Shown here: positions 38,101-51,840 of the stretch, in pieces | Layout: the number at the start of each line of letters is the position of its first letter | Numbering within the stretch: the first letter of the stretch is position 1 | Origin: Microcebus murinus | Taxonomy: Eukaryota; Chordata; Mammalia; Primates; Cheirogaleidae | Reading direction: 5' to 3' | Length of the DNA stretch: 64,000 nucleotides | Assembly: GCF_040939455.1 (NCBI RefSeq) | Contig: NC_134115.1 | Location: 28,484,727 to 28,548,726, forward strand | Position numbers and translations under genes: made by a program | The notes under the pieces: model-generated | The model's database searches: none | What the model was told of the DNA's origin: nothing | Seen by the model: the letters and a program-made list of their open reading frames with translations, nothing else

Positions 38101-39490
38101 AATGATTTATAATATTCCTTTTTTGGTATACTAACATTTGTTTGACCAATTCCCAATGGATAATCATTTTGATTAGCAACTCCTCATTATTATCAACAAT
38201 GCTACATAGAATATATACACCTGCAGTCCCCTGCCCCCAGGCCATGGACCAGTACTGGTCTATGGCCTGTTAGGAACTGGGCGGCTGGCAAACAAGCAAA
38301 GAAGCTTCATCTGTATTTACAGCTGCTCTCCATTGCTTGCATCACCACCTGAGCTCCACTTCCTGTCAGGTGAGCCAGCATTAGATTTTCACAGGAGCCT
38401 GAACCCCGCTATAAGCTGTGCATGTGAGGGACCTGGGTTGCATGCTCCTATGAGAATCTAAAGCCTGATGAGTTGAGGTGGAGCTGAGGTGGTGATGCTA
38501 GCGCTGGGGAGCAGCCACAAATGTAATAAATGCGCCTGATTTACCCTGGAAACATTCCCCTCCTCCCTCCAGTCCATGGAAAAATTGTCTTCCATGAAAC
38601 TGGTGCCTGGTGCCAAAAATGTTGGGGATCGCTGAGACATACATGTCTTTGTGTGCCTGTGCAACAAAAAAATGTTTGAATATATTACAATAAATATACA
38701 TCACCCTTAAATATTTCTGTATGATAAATTCTTAAAAATTGAATTTTTTGGAAAAAACTTATTGCTAAGCAGACCTTTACAAATGTTTATATTCATAACT
38801 AGTCTATAAGGAGAATGCCTGTTTCCTTACATGTTCAGCAGTCTACTACCACGTTTTGTTTTGTTTCCGCCAATCTAAGAGGTGAAAAATATTGCCTTTG
38901 TTTTCTTTTATATTTCCTTAATTATTATAAAGGTTGACCATCTTTTCCTACATCTGTTGATTATTTGTTTTTCTTCTAGGAATTGGCCATCATTGTCCTT
39001 TGTCTGTATTCCTATTTGCTTATCTTTTCTTGTTGGTTTGTAAAAGCTTTTTACATAAGGAAATGTAGTCCTTAGTTATGTGTTGCATAATTTTACAAGG
39101 TTTTCTTTTGACTTTTCTTGTTTCAATTTTTTGGTATAAAAATTCTTTAATTTTATTGTAGTTAATCAGTATTTTGTTCCTAATTCTGGATTTGTGCCAT
39201 GCTTAGAAAGACCTTTACTCAAAGATTATAAGTAATATTCACTTATGTTTTCTTCAAGTATTTTTATGATTTCATTATTTTACATTCTTATTTTTGAAGC
39301 ATCTGGAACTTATTTTGATGGAAGGGGTTAAGTGGAGATCCAGCTAACTTTTTCACAAATGGCTAATTAGTTGGCCCAATACCATTAAATAATCCATCTT
39401 TTCTACACTAATTTGAAATGCCACATTTATAATGTACTATAAATTTTCCTATACACTTTGTATATCTCTGAGATCCATTTACCTCTGCTC
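38100..39490 (-). mobile_element. Old L1 (ORF2/3' UTR) antisense, split by a hAT element
   Basis: Antisense L1 landmarks are 'atcaacaatgctacatagaatatatacac' before the hAT insertion and 'acatgtctttgtgtgcctgtgcaac' after it. Further along are 'gaccatcttttcctacatctgttgattatttg', 'aggaattggccatcattgtcctttgtctg', and 'gatccagctaactttttcacaaatggctaattagttggcccaataccattaaataatcc'. Dead. Confidence 0.7.
38224..38634 (+). mobile_element. hAT-type non-autonomous transposon
   Basis: Left end 'cagtcccctgcccccaggccatggacc' and right end 'ggtgccaaaaatgttggggatcgctg' are diverged inverted copies of CAG..GTCCCCAAC. Inner sequence ('ctgttaggaactgggcggctggc', 'gcatcaccacctgagctccacttcctgtcagg', 'cctatgagaatctaaagcctgatga') matches a well-known mammalian hAT family. 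It interrupts the L1 relic. Confidence 0.75.
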
Positions 39491-40092
39491 CTGAGCCAGA
39501 AAATGGTAATTTTTTTTTTTTTTTTTTTGTAAATATACTCCCAGTTGAGAAAATGCTCTCATTCTGGAATTGAACATCCCTAGACAATATGGACACTTCC
39601 CTTGTACTAACTTATCTTGCAAGATGAATCATCAGTCTTAAGAAATTTGGTTAACATGGCTAACAAAGTCAAATTTAGTATTATTCCCAAGACACTGTGA
39701 GCATTATCCACAGGTCCTTACCTCAACTTCACTTGTCAAAACATTAATAATGTTCATTCTTCAATATCTCTGGCCAGTGAGTTCACTATGACAAAATAAT
39801 AGACCCCTGAATGGAAAGTCTTGCGTGTAATAGAGGTTGGTAATATCAATCTAAACCATGGAACTTTCTCTCTCAAAGATGCTCTGAGTATGAATGAATA
39901 GTTTAGATTTATATGTAGAAGTGAGTGACTTACTAAGAATCTCCTTTTCCAGCCAGTGCACCTAACTCTGTGTAGATTTTTCTTTGAAAACATTAAAAAC
40001 AGATATAATATTTTATCTTAGGGAACATTCTGAATGGGTGGAGTTCACATAGAATCAATAGCATGGAGATCTGCCACAGTCTACCATTTGTC

Positions 40093-40094
<2 letters not shown>

Positions 40095-40177
<83 letters not shown>
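40095..40177. repeat. Compound (TG)n(GA)n microsatellite
   Basis: Sixteen TG units run straight into about 26 GA units with no interruption. Likely variable between individuals. On the minus strand it encodes an artefactual Leu-Ser/His-Thr run. Confidence 0.97.
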
Positions 40178-40179
<2 letters not shown>

Positions 40180-41939
40180 CTCCTTTCTCTAGTTACCACA
40201 GCATGAAGGAAAGGAATGACCTTGCATCCCACAATCTCAGTACCTCTGATGGAATGCCATATTGTGCCTTTAGATTCCATTTTGTGGGTTTTGTGCAATG
40301 ACTCACTACTCCTATGCAGTATCTGGCTCCAGGGAAGACTTAATTTGTTAGACAGAGTAGGTATGATGCCTAAGCACAATACATGCAGAGGCCCACAAAA
40401 ATGTTTTAATGTCTTTTAAAATAAGAGACAAGAAGAAAATGAACCTTGAGGTCAAAGAAAATGCTTTGTTATACAATATTAATCTATTCATCTTTGTATC
40501 AACACAGTTGCAAAATATAATCTTTAATATTTGTTTATGGAGTAAGGGGACCACAAAATTCATAACACAGCCTTGCCTGTCCTTCAAAAAAAGGTTTCTG
40601 GCAAAAGGAATACTGAAAGTTTGGTAATTCCTTCCTCTCTCTTCCCCTCCTGGACATTCATAATTAAAGGCTTATAGAAGCCCTGCCATTTAAAAACATT
40701 AAAAAAAAAAAACCTGTATGTTTTAGTTTATTCCAGAGTTTTTCAGATTTATTTGATCCTGGAACCTTTTTCTTCCACATGATAACTTCTGTCTTCTCCC
40801 AGAACTAGTGATCCATGGAAGATCTTGGGGAAAACTTGACTTCCCATTATAATAATATTAAGATTTGACATTGATCAAGAGAGTCTATAGCTGAAATCTC
40901 TGAACCATTTTTTAAAGCAGACTATACAGAAGCCTAAGGGATTATTCTTTGTTCTATGCAAATAGAGCTCAAATGCATACCTGATGCTCTCTGACAAGCA
41001 TGCTACCAACACAGCCCTACCTATCCGCTTGGCAAGAGAATTTTATTGTTGCACAAGGTTCAGATTTATGCTACACAGCTCACTGAGAACCATTTCAATT
41101 CAGTTTTCTTGATAAATTTGCAGCAGTGTGAGGAGGAAAATAATTCCAAAATGGCAAGGAAGGGTGAAAAGCTGCTTTGCTGAATCCCACAACATGTTAT
41201 TCCTTAACCTATCAGACCTTATTGAGAGTGACTTAAAATCTGTCAGCTCTGCAAAGGTTCCTCCAATAACAGAATTCTTGGTTCCATCTCAGTGTCTGCA
41301 GTTCCCATAACCACAGCGTATTCAATTTAGCAGTGTTCAGCTGCATGAATGCTGAAATTAAAATGTGCTTTCAAAATTCAATCCATAGCAAAACTGATCT
41401 AACTTAGAAGCATCTCCACAGTCAGATTTAATAACAAGATATGAATTTGAGGTAGAAGGCAGAGGAAGGATAAATTTCTCTGAGGAATAAAATAAAACTA
41501 GAAAATGTTTTGGGGTTTATATGCTGACGAATGTCCCTTTTTAAGGTTAGTTTTTTGTTTGACAGAAAATATCAAAGATCCTAAGTCCTTTCTTTTCAAC
41601 TTTCAGAAGGTTCATCCACAGAAAGATGATCATCTCTATACTTTTTCTGGAAGCAGACACATAGTGTTTTTAAATACATAAATTTCTCACCTTAGGGAAA
41701 CTCACAAGCTTCTGGTTAAATGGAAATAATCCAGTCTAGGTGATAATAGTTTTTACTAGGAAATAAAGTTCCTTTTAAGGGAAAAAAAAACCCCTGCTCA
41801 TTTAACTATACACTTGACTTTTAGAAGAATTAATTCCCCAAACCCATAGATTTAGCAAAACAAACAAATGGCAACAACAAAAACATTATTTGGCCAGGTC
41901 CTCATTTTTGTATCTTTTATTGTAGCCAGTACACCTCAC

Positions 41940-42085
41940 TGAAATTATTTGTTTACAGCTCTGTCTCTCCTAAAATAGAAAAGTCCTTGAGGATAGAGCT
42001 TGTGATATTTGGCTTGGACTCTCAAATGCCTACCACAGTAGCTAGCACAATCATAGGAGATTAATGAAGTTTGTGGAATGAAGAT
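41940..42085 (+). repeat. L2 LINE tail
   Basis: The stretch 'gtttacagctctgtctctcct...aaagtccttgaggatagagcttgtgatatttggct...ctaccacagtagctagcacaatcataggagattaatgaag' follows the L2 3'-end consensus order. Confidence 0.7.
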
Positions 42086-42536
42086 CTAAATATTCTGATC
42101 TGGCTGTTTGATAGTATAACCTACTGGAAATGTTCAATATAGTCATGACTGTTAATTATATTGTTATTCCTCATGTTGAATACTGATACTGTGTAAGCAT
42201 ATGGGAAAAATTCCCAAGAAGTAGTGCTTACACGAAATAGAATTTCATAGGATATCACTTATGGTATGTGTATGTTGATAGAGAGAGAAAATGTGAATTC
42301 CCTTGGCAGACGGGATGAAGGTCTGATAAAATTGATGACATTGATTTTATATACTATCAAAGCCTTACCCAGGCTCCTGGTTTTTGAGTCAATAAACATA
42401 TCTATAATTTTTTTTTCAGATACCACTGCATACTAATAAAAAATAGTAGTAAAGGAAAAGGAAATCATTTTAAAGGCAAATCATTTTGATAATCTTCTTG
42501 AACAACCTAAGTGGAATACTTGGAAAGATAGTAAGG

Positions 42537-42655
42537 ACAGATGGTCCCCTACTTACCATGGTTCAATTTAAGATTTTTTGACTCTAGGATGGTGTGAAAG
42601 CTATACGCATTCAGTTGAAACCGTAACCCCACTGTAAATCAAGAAGCATCTGTAT
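42537..42655 (+). mobile_element. Short Tigger-like inverted-repeat element
   Basis: Starts acagatggtcccctacttaccatggttcaa and ends in 'gtaaatcaagaagcatctgta', an inverted match of the start. Only about 119 bp, so it is an internally deleted copy. A related copy lies at 44,922. Confidence 0.65.
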
Positions 42656-44921
42656 ATCAAGCAGCCAACAAATATTTGATGAGTACTGCCTAGGTACTCT
42701 ATAATATGCTAGATATTTGGTGGAGGGAATATAATTGACATTTGGTCACCGGTCTTTCAGGGCTCATGAACTACCTGGGGAGATGATAGCAACATAGCTA
42801 GAACAAAATACCTAACACAAAACAGGAACAGAGCAGTGATTTTAAATCATGCTTCCATGTCATTGCCATTCTAGAAACAACACCCTAGTGGACTCTTGCC
42901 AAAAATGAGTAATGGTAGCCTATTTTTTCTTTTTTGGTCTACAAACTGGCAAAAGAAAAAAAATTGATCAGAATTCTCTCAATTTTATATTTTTATCCTA
43001 GACGTCTTCCTTAAGCTATTGGTGTTTACTACCATTTAATCTAATTAATAAGGTGGCAAAAAATTATATATCTGTAGTAAACACATATTATAGCAAGAGA
43101 AAAAAATTCTGAAATTGCTGAGCACTTAATTTCACAGCTTCTTATTTTTAAGGAAATATATTACTAATTGTAATGGTACATTTTATATACAAATACAATG
43201 TCCTATCTTCTTCTGGCAAAATTGTCCCTGGTTTGTAGGATGAATTAACTATATCAAGATTTTATGGTGTTCCTACCAGATGACCATCCTATTCAGGTAC
43301 TTTACTACTGAAATAAATTTGGTATATAAGTATATAAGCAAGTGTTAAACAGAATGAGCAACCAATTTTATCAATTTTTGTCTATTTATATCCCGACATT
43401 CCACAGAATCTGTGAGACTGCTAGTGCCACAAACAGATGCTCAGATAATAAGGTATGTCAATGAGCAACATTAGTGTAAAAACGTTTTCTTAAAGTATGT
43501 AGTGTTTGAAATAAGTCTTGAAGGATGAATCAAATTTGGGAAAAAATGCTTTAGAAATGCACAGTGACCCAATAGTCATTTATATGCCATCTGGTGATAG
43601 GGGGTGTTAATTTTCACAGCCTTATTTTTAATGATCTTATTTTTTAAATTAGGGACATATGTACATTCTTAAAAATATTTTTAAACTACCAAAACATAGT
43701 AAGAAGAAAATCACCCTACTACTTGAGTAAGCTACTATTAACATTTTGATGTACTTTTTCTTGTGAATTTTTTAAAAGTTGTGATCATCCATCTGTACAA
43801 TTTTATATCCAGATTTTTTTTCAGTTAAGATGTGAAGCTTTTTTCATGTTATTAAAAAAAAAAAGTCTATGGATATGGCATCTTTAAATCCTGCGTAAAA
43901 TTCCACCTTAAAGATGTATCAATCTATATACCAGTTCCCTTATTGCTATACATTTAGGTTAAAGTTTCTAGTTTTTTCACTATTATAAGCCCAAGATGAG
44001 CAGGGTAGTTGATGTTTTTGTTTCCCTCTGTCCATTTCACCCTCTTTGTGGTCCCCTGATCTTGTTCTATACTCAGTCGGCCGTGTGGTTTGGGGAGGAT
44101 TGGCCCAGCTCCAGAATTGGTTTAAGTTAGCCAGTGTAACCCATGCCCCTGCCCATGAAGGCTGGGTCAGGGGATGGGCATATAACCATTTTAAAAAGTC
44201 GAAATGTTCCCATGACACTCTTTACTCAAAAACTTCATTTTCAGAGGTAGAATTACTATATGTGGCACCAGAATGCTTTCCAATGTATAAGATAAACACA
44301 GTCATAGCATACAATTCTTGTTGGAATCATTAAAGGGCACAGTGAGTGTGATTCAAGAAAAGAGAAAGAGATCTACTATTATAGCTAGGACAGAATTTAC
44401 GTTCAAAGACAAAGCTGGTGAGATAAGAATTGGCATATAAAAGCAAGGTCACTGACGTTTAGGACACACACATTTTATAATCATACATTTCACTTACATA
44501 TTTTAAATCCTGGGACAAAATGGCTACACTATATATATGTTAGAAATAATGCTGGACCACCACATATTGGCAGAACTGAAATCCTCAAGAAAAACAAAAT
44601 GTTGTTATGTGTCTGTCCTACATACAACGTCAGTCTATAAGCTCAGGAATGAGATAGGAATAAGGTAATCACAAAATAACTCAAAATCAAGGAAAAGTAT
44701 CTACTGCTATCAGAAGAGACATACCAATTTTCACTGTCTAGAATCATATTCAAAGGCTGAAAGATATGGTCACTTTTGTGGAGTTTGAATGAATTCAGTG
44801 AATCCTAGGATCTTCGGGTCTTTGCTGACAAAAAGAGGCTTAAATGAATAAAAGTTCATGGATCCCTGCTTTCTTACCAAGTGACAAAACAGTGCTTATA
44901 TCAGTAAGATATACAGATGCT
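42656..44921. other. Intergenic DNA with old LINE pieces
   Basis: 43,640-43,985 resembles an antisense L1ME segment ('ccagttcccttattgctatacatttagg...tttttcactattataa'). 43,990-44,210 is a more GC-rich patch that I cannot assign. No gene recognised. Confidence 0.45.
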
Positions 44922-45032
44922 CCTCAATTTATGACAGGCTTACATAAGTCAAAAATATCATAAATTGAAAATGTATTTAATATACCAATAAACTCATTAT
45001 AAAGTCAAAAAACTGAAGTGGAACCATCTGTA
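44922..45032 (-). mobile_element. Short Tigger-like inverted-repeat element
   Basis: Ends tacagatgctcctcaatttatgac and gtggaaccatctgta are inverted. The inner 'cttacataagtcaaaaatatcataaattgaaaatg...ataaactcattataaagtc' shows the same family as the copy at 42,537, in reverse orientation. Confidence 0.65.
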
Positions 45033-46072
<1,040 letters not shown>

Positions 46073-46489
46073 TAAAGCAATAATGTATTTTTCATTCATG
46101 CATCTAAGAACCCTGTCTAACTGGGGACACAACACAAAAAGTAGAAAGATCTTTGAGATACAAAGCAAATGGCAAAAAACCTCTCTCAGAATCTATAACC
46201 TGAAATTATAATAAGATTAATTTCCTTCCTAAAACCACAGTGGATTAAAAGTAACAAAATAGAAACTATTACAGAGGGGCACTCTGAAAGGCCTCAAATG
46301 GCTACACAGGAAAGCAGAGACAAGAACTAAAAGCAAACAAAAGAGTAGTTAGCACACAAACTGAAAACCCTAAACACTCACCAGTAGGATAAGCCAGGAT
46401 GTGTTAAGGGGTCTGACCCCTTCCACCCTGGACCTCCATGAATTAGTTCTTCACACGCTATCTTAGCGATCTTTCAGGAACCCAAATGT

Positions 46490-46905
46490 GATTTTGCTGG
46501 CCTGCTCAGTGACTTTCCGAGCTCCAAGCTCCTAAGATAAAATCCTTATTTAAAAGAGGCCACAAGGTCTCCCTCAGGTTCTGGCTGCAGCCTGCCTCTC
46601 CAGCCCTACCTCTCTTCAGCCCCACCTGTTTGGGCCTTTTCACATTTTCTCCTTGCTACCTGGAAGTGTCTCACTGCTACCTCTCCTGGGCAACCTGAAA
46701 TGTCATTTCCTTAGAAAGCCTGACCTGGTCGTAAAGTCTAGATTAGGCTCTCCTGTGCACCATTGGCGCCTTTGCAGTTGAGAACTCATCACAGTTGTAC
46801 TTAATTAGTCTCATTGTTTAGTACCTATTTCCTCCAGTGTACTGTGAGCTCTGATGAAACAAGGACTGTGTCTGGCTTTATTATATGCTGAATATTTACT
46901 GGAAA
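46490..46905 (+). repeat. L2 LINE 3' end
   Basis: Consensus order: 'caggttctggctgcagcctgcctctccagccctacc', 'aacctgaaatgtcatttccttagaaagcctgacctgg', 'tcatcacagttgtacttaattagtctcattg', 'actgtgagctctgatgaaacaaggactgtgtctggc'. Ancient, non-coding. Confidence 0.8.
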
Positions 46906-47560
46906 AAAAAAACAAGTCAGTAATGTCACAGGATAAGCATGATACATCTTCCTGGTATATAGTATTTAAATTTTACTAAAATATCTTTTTTGGGAAGGGA
47001 AGGCTATCATTTTCTTTATTAAGGTAAAAAAAAGGATTATAAAGAAAAATGGAAAATTCATATAAATTTTAAAGCTAAAACAAGACTTCCAGAATGCTTC
47101 AGGCTACGCCTCCAGACTTTTCTAGAGACATTGTGTTTAAAATAATATGGAAACACAATGTGGTAAATGATCCATTTCACAGAGGATCAGGATAACCAGG
47201 GTTTATCTTCATTATACCAGATGAGAATATGTGTATAAAGAGGGCTTTGCAAATTATGAGGCTTTGTGCAAATATAATATTATTATCAAAAAATCCGTGT
47301 CCCCAAGAGGGGGAATGATTTGGCTATTACATCGCCAATTACAGGTGGGGCTGGCTCCAGAACCCAAGCCCCCAGGGGCCTGTCTAGCTCACTGCTTTTC
47401 ATTAACGCACAGCACCTGCCACCTGGTCCCTGCTGCAAACGGTCACCTCCTTCCCAAGCTAGGAGCCATATCTGGGGCGGATGGCTTATGCCAGCCTCAA
47501 AGACATTTATACGTTTTGATCAGCCAGAGTGAGAAGCGGGTCGGAAAACAAGCCGAGCAT
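46906..47560. other. Upstream flank of the CpG island
   Basis: Changes from AT-rich to GC-richer around 47,330. The open frames there (for example 47,231-47,575) have no recognised product. It could hold distal promoter elements of the next gene. Confidence 0.4.
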
Positions 47561-48620
47561 TTCCCAGCATCGTAATCCAGGGGTTTTCCGGCGGGACTGG
47601 GCAGCTCCCCTCCAGGACTGCAAACCCGGCCAGCTTCGCTCTGGCCCAAGCCCGCGTGGCTCTCCCCCTTGCGGCGACCACGCAGGACTGCAGCGCATTC
47701 CGGAGACACTATCAAATCTTTTTAGGAGCTCAGGCAGTATTTAAGGGGCCTGGGAAGCGGGAAAGCTCGGGAGGAGCTAAGGAGAGCCAGCACAGTGCAG
47801 GAGTCGATGCTGCTGCCTGGCTCCGGGGTCCTGCGGCGCGGCCGGTTCCTATGCGCAGAGGTTGGCCACCGCTGCCGCTCTGGAAGCCGGGGACCCACTT
47901 AGGCTGCCGCCAAGGAGGGCGGAGGTCCCCGTCAGTCCCCTCGTGCAGCCGCTTTTCCCCCTCCGTGCGCCCGGTCGGGAGCCAGAGCGCGAGGCCGAGG
48001 AGCGCAGGCGGGGCTTGCTAGCCGGAACCCGGGCGCGAGAGGCGCGGACGCCCGGCCAGCCCACCCCCGCGGGGGAAAGGAAAGGGCGCTCCTGCCGTCC
48101 GCCCGCCGAGGACGCCGGCGCTGCCGGCTCGGGCTCGCGCGCGGCGCGCGCACGCGGGTGGGCGTGGGAGGCAGGGGCGCTACTAGCAGGCGGCGTGCGC
48201 GCGCGCGCTCCCCCCGTGCGCCCTCCCTCGCAGGCCGGCGGGCCGGGCTCCGGCGCGCGTCACGAGGAGCCAGCGAGCGGGCGGGGAAAGGGGGTGGGGC
48301 CGCGGGACCGGAGGGGTCCGAGCGGCGGCTGCGGACCCGAGCCGGAGCTGGGCGAGGGCGGCTGCGGTGCCGGCGGCGGCGGCGGTGGCGGCGGCGGGAG
48401 AAGATGGTGGCGCTGGAGGTAGGAGCGGCCGGAGCGGAGCTTTATTCCCAGGCTTGGCACCGACGCTGTCATTAGCGCCGCCTGCTCCCGCGGGCCCGCG
48501 GACCCAGCTGTCAGGCAAGGTACCACCGCCAGGGAGGGGTGGGTGGAGTAGGGGGTGCCCGGTGCTGATGCCGCCCCCGACGGAGCCCGGTCCTCGCTGA
48601 AGGGCGCCCCCGGGCGCGAG
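47560..48620 (+). promoter_or_regulatory. APBA1: CpG-island promoter, probably APBA1
   Basis: About 1 kb of dense, undecayed CpG lies in an otherwise AT-rich window. GC boxes appear (gggcggggaaagggggtggggcc near 48,279-48,301 and others) and no TATA box stands out. The island ends in a splice-donor-bearing exon. In human chromosome 9q21, APBA1 is the next gene downstream of PTAR1 in the same orientation, with a non-coding first exon and a very long first intron. That order, remembered rather than searched, is the only basis for the gene name. APBA1 (X11alpha/Mint1) is a neuronal PTB-PDZ adaptor for APP and Munc18. Its coding exons are not in the window. Confidence 0.65.
48200..48418 (+). other. 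APBA1: Probable non-coding exon 1 of APBA1 (5' limit unknown)
   Basis: The exon end is set by GGAG/GTAGGAGC (donor 48,419-48,420). Just before it lies a GGC-rich run (48,370-48,397) and the sequence agaagATGgtggcgctggag (ATG 48,404), a YY1-like AAGATGG motif typical of TATA-less 5' UTRs. That ATG would start only a short upstream frame, since APBA1's own start codon is in a later exon. The transcription start is not readable from sequence, so 48,200 is a placeholder. A second possible donor is AAG/GTACCA at about 48,519. Confidence 0.5.
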
Positions 48621-51249
48621 AGGGGCTACATGGAACAATAGTGCGGATGAGCGGGGACAGCAGGCGACATCCAGGGGGCAATGCCTTTAGCCGTGGAGCC
48701 GGCGAGGCGGGGGCACGGGGCGTTGGGGGAAGAGACGTCTGGTGCGCGCTGCACACTGAGATATCGGGGGCTTGGGGACAGCGATGGGGCCTGATGACAG
48801 TCATGGCAGGACTGTGTGTGAGTGTGTTTGTGTGTGTGTAAAAGGTACAGAAAGGGGATGGCGGTGGCAGTCCGGAGCTGTTGGGGGTGACATTTCCAGG
48901 AATCCCTGCTAGGATTCCTCATCTCTCAGCTGACTCTCCAGGAGAAAGAATGTGAAGATGGAAACGGCGAGGTGGGCAGGATGCACTTGGTGTGTGAAGT
49001 GTGGAGGGCAGCGGTGGGGTAGGGGCGGGTTTGTGAGATCCTGTGTAGGTGTGTGTACGCATGTGGTTGCATCCACGGTCCCCAAACTGCGCCCCAAACC
49101 CAGACATCTGCCTGCGCCCTGACTCGATGTCACCAGCTAAGACCGTGGGACAGTGTTTATTATTTTGACCCTACAACTCTGAGTACAGTCTCTGTTCTGC
49201 TCCGGAGTGTGGACGGCCCAGTGTAGGGTTTCTCGCTTCCCCTTCCTCTGGCCTCATGACATGGGGATGTGGAAGTGGGCATGTCGCTTTTAGACACATG
49301 GCTGTGAAATAAGATAACGGTCATACATTCTGGGGTTGCTGGTGTCCCCAGTTTTGAAGGGAGCTTCCAACCGGTGATATTTCTTTTCTCATTAGACTGT
49401 GTTTTGTAAGAGTCTTGGACTCCCTGACTCTGCAGTTTCTATTGTTTTTCTCTTGTCTGATCCGAAGGAGAAGGGTCTTTAATGGCCAGAATCCTCTCCC
49501 TGTCCCCACAACTTCGAATGCCTACTAGACCTTCTCCTCCATATTTAAACACTGAATACCTTGTGGCTGAAGGATGGGTGGTCTTTGTGTTGGTTCTTTT
49601 AGTATGAACTCTGGAGATGTGTATATAGAGAGAGACTGGACAGGTCTTTAATAAAGAAGAAAAAGATCGTACTGAGAAATGTTTGGTGCCCCTTGCTCAG
49701 CATTACAGTCAGGGCGTTTTCTTTAGAGAATGGGATACTTTCTGCTGCTGGTGACATGCACTCTCTCAGCTTTCACAATGGCTAGGTGGTGCCGTATCAT
49801 TTGGGAACTGAAATCTCCCAAGACCCACGGTTATGGGGTCCCAGGTCAGTAAAGTCCCTGCTTTCCTACCCGATGTAGCCCAGTAGTAGGGAATTTAGAA
49901 AATGTCAGATTGGCAGTAACTCACCCAGTGAGAACCAGGACACAGAAATGAATCCGGACTCTCTATAGCTGCTTAATTGTCTCTGCGTGATAAAGATAGG
50001 CTTGTATAGGGTTGGACAGAGATAGGAAGGGAAATGGCACATTCATGTGTGTCCACGACAGTTTGACTCCCTGTTGCCTGTATTTCTCCTGCGGTATTCA
50101 TAGGAATGAGTGCACTTTACACTTCCTATCTTGATACTTCTTTATTAAAATGTTGTATGACTAGATTAACCTGCTTACCATATTATAGTCATAACACCTT
50201 AAATTCTACTGCATTGCCGTCAGAACCTGAACTAGCTGCCCCAGTCCTCTTTGAAAATCCTGTAGCAGTCATGACTACACAAGTAAATAATACAACATGT
50301 TGGCAACAGAGATTTTTCTTTTAAATTTAAGAAATTTTGTTTTGTTTTTTGGCAAAGATTGCATGATATCATTGTTACATTGAAAATAATTAAAACTAGG
50401 GGCTATCTACATATGCATTTTTCTTCCCATTTCTCTTCTCTTAAATTAATGATGATATATAGACCAGGTGCTCTTGAGCTGTCAAGGTAAAGTAAATTTT
50501 CCCATGTTCTTCAAGTTAAGACTTCTAAAATTTTAATATGAGGTTGTTGAATCTCATCCAAGATTTAAGGATAGATTTATAAAAATGAATTTTGAATCTT
50601 AGTTCTTTACTCACTTATTAGCTCTGCCAAATATCTTTCTGAGAAAAGTACTTATGGAATTTCAAAGCCATTCTAAGAGGTTTTGGCTTTAAAAGAAATA
50701 AAAAGTCATCATCTTTATATTTGCAAGTAAAACCAGACATGTAAATGTCTTATAAGAAACTTTAAAGATATTAGGAATTTACCAAGGTAAATAAATTGGA
50801 GAAAGAGGAATTATACAGTAGCATAATCGATGACTCGGAGCTAGTGATCTCCTTTCTAATGTAAAGGTGATAATTTTGAAAATGCAGTGCCTGGCCTTTC
50901 TAAAGAGTGGACTGATAAGGTTAATGATACAGCTCAAATCCTGTAATTCAGTCTGGTAAAGGATTGTACCTTTTGCTGTGGCCTGCAGCAAGCCATTTAT
51001 TTTGCGTGGATGTCTTTCCTTTACTTAAGATAGCATTAATGCTTTTCTTTTCCATTATTGAGCTTCTTGAAGAAGTTTGTTTTTTTTAGAAGACTTGGGA
51101 GTAAAAGACATTTGAAAATTGACCTGTGGGACCAAAAGGGATAAATTGTGGTGCCATGGGGAGATAAGATTTTTATTTTACACAGAAGAAGTAATTGTTG
51201 CTAAAACTGAGAAAATTTCAAGCACTAAAATCCAAAGTTAACCCTCTGG

Positions 51250-51840
51250 ATTACAATAATTAATTTACAAATATTTGTTAATTGCCTTCTACATCTCAGG
51301 CACTGCATATCTTTGGACAGGGGACAGGGAATGTTGAGAAGGGTTAGAGATTCAAAGAATGACGAGATTTAGATCCTGTCCAGGGATAGTTCATGATCTA
51401 GAAGGAGAAAAGAGGCATGTATGTTAACTAACTATAAAAATGGCAGAAAATGGTTAAGTGCTGAAAAAGCAGTATTCCTGCAGTGCTGTGGGAGTTCACA
51501 GGGTACAGCAATGACTCCTGATGGAAGAATCAGGGAAGCTTATATGCTATGGAAGACATAGCATTCGGGCTCGGGTTATACAGGTGGCATTTGGGATGGC
51601 AGAGAAGGAAGGACATTCTTGGGGAAGGAAGAGCTTAGCAAAGGCCTGGTGATAGGAAGGTGTGCGCTACGCAGGGTAAAGAGAATAGTGTGCTTTGGCT
51701 GGAGTGCTGGGAATGCCAAGAGATGTAATGAGAGATAAAGCAAGAAAGAGAGGTGTATGCAAGGTTTGAAGGAACTTGTATGCCAAGGTAAGGAGTGTGG
51801 ATTTTATTCAGTAAGTACTGGGGAGTGAGAGAGGTTAGCG
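51250..51840 (-). repeat. L2 LINE fragment, antisense
   Basis: The order 'tctcaggcactgcatatctttgg', 'gatctagaaggagaaaagagg', 'gacattcttggggaaggaagagcttagcaaaggcctgg' and 'gtatgccaaggtaaggagtgtggattttattc' is the reverse complement of the L2 3' half. Confidence 0.65.

Larger units (their letters stand above)
39491..42536. other. Intergenic DNA, no gene recognised
   Basis: It contains a T22 run (about 39,511-39,530), a compound microsatellite (40,095-40,177) and an L2 tail (41,940-42,085). Open frames at 39,754-40,627 and 41,128-41,310 have no family signatures. Confidence 0.5.

Noticed and set aside
39993..40379. Minus-strand 128-codon frame with Leu-Ser and His-Thr runs
   Set aside because: It is a translation of the (TG)n(GA)n microsatellite.
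47849..48804. Several overlapping frames of 70-186 codons in the CpG island
   Set aside because: High GC removes stop codons in all frames. Arg/Ala/Pro/Gly-rich content with no domain points to promoter and 5' UTR DNA.
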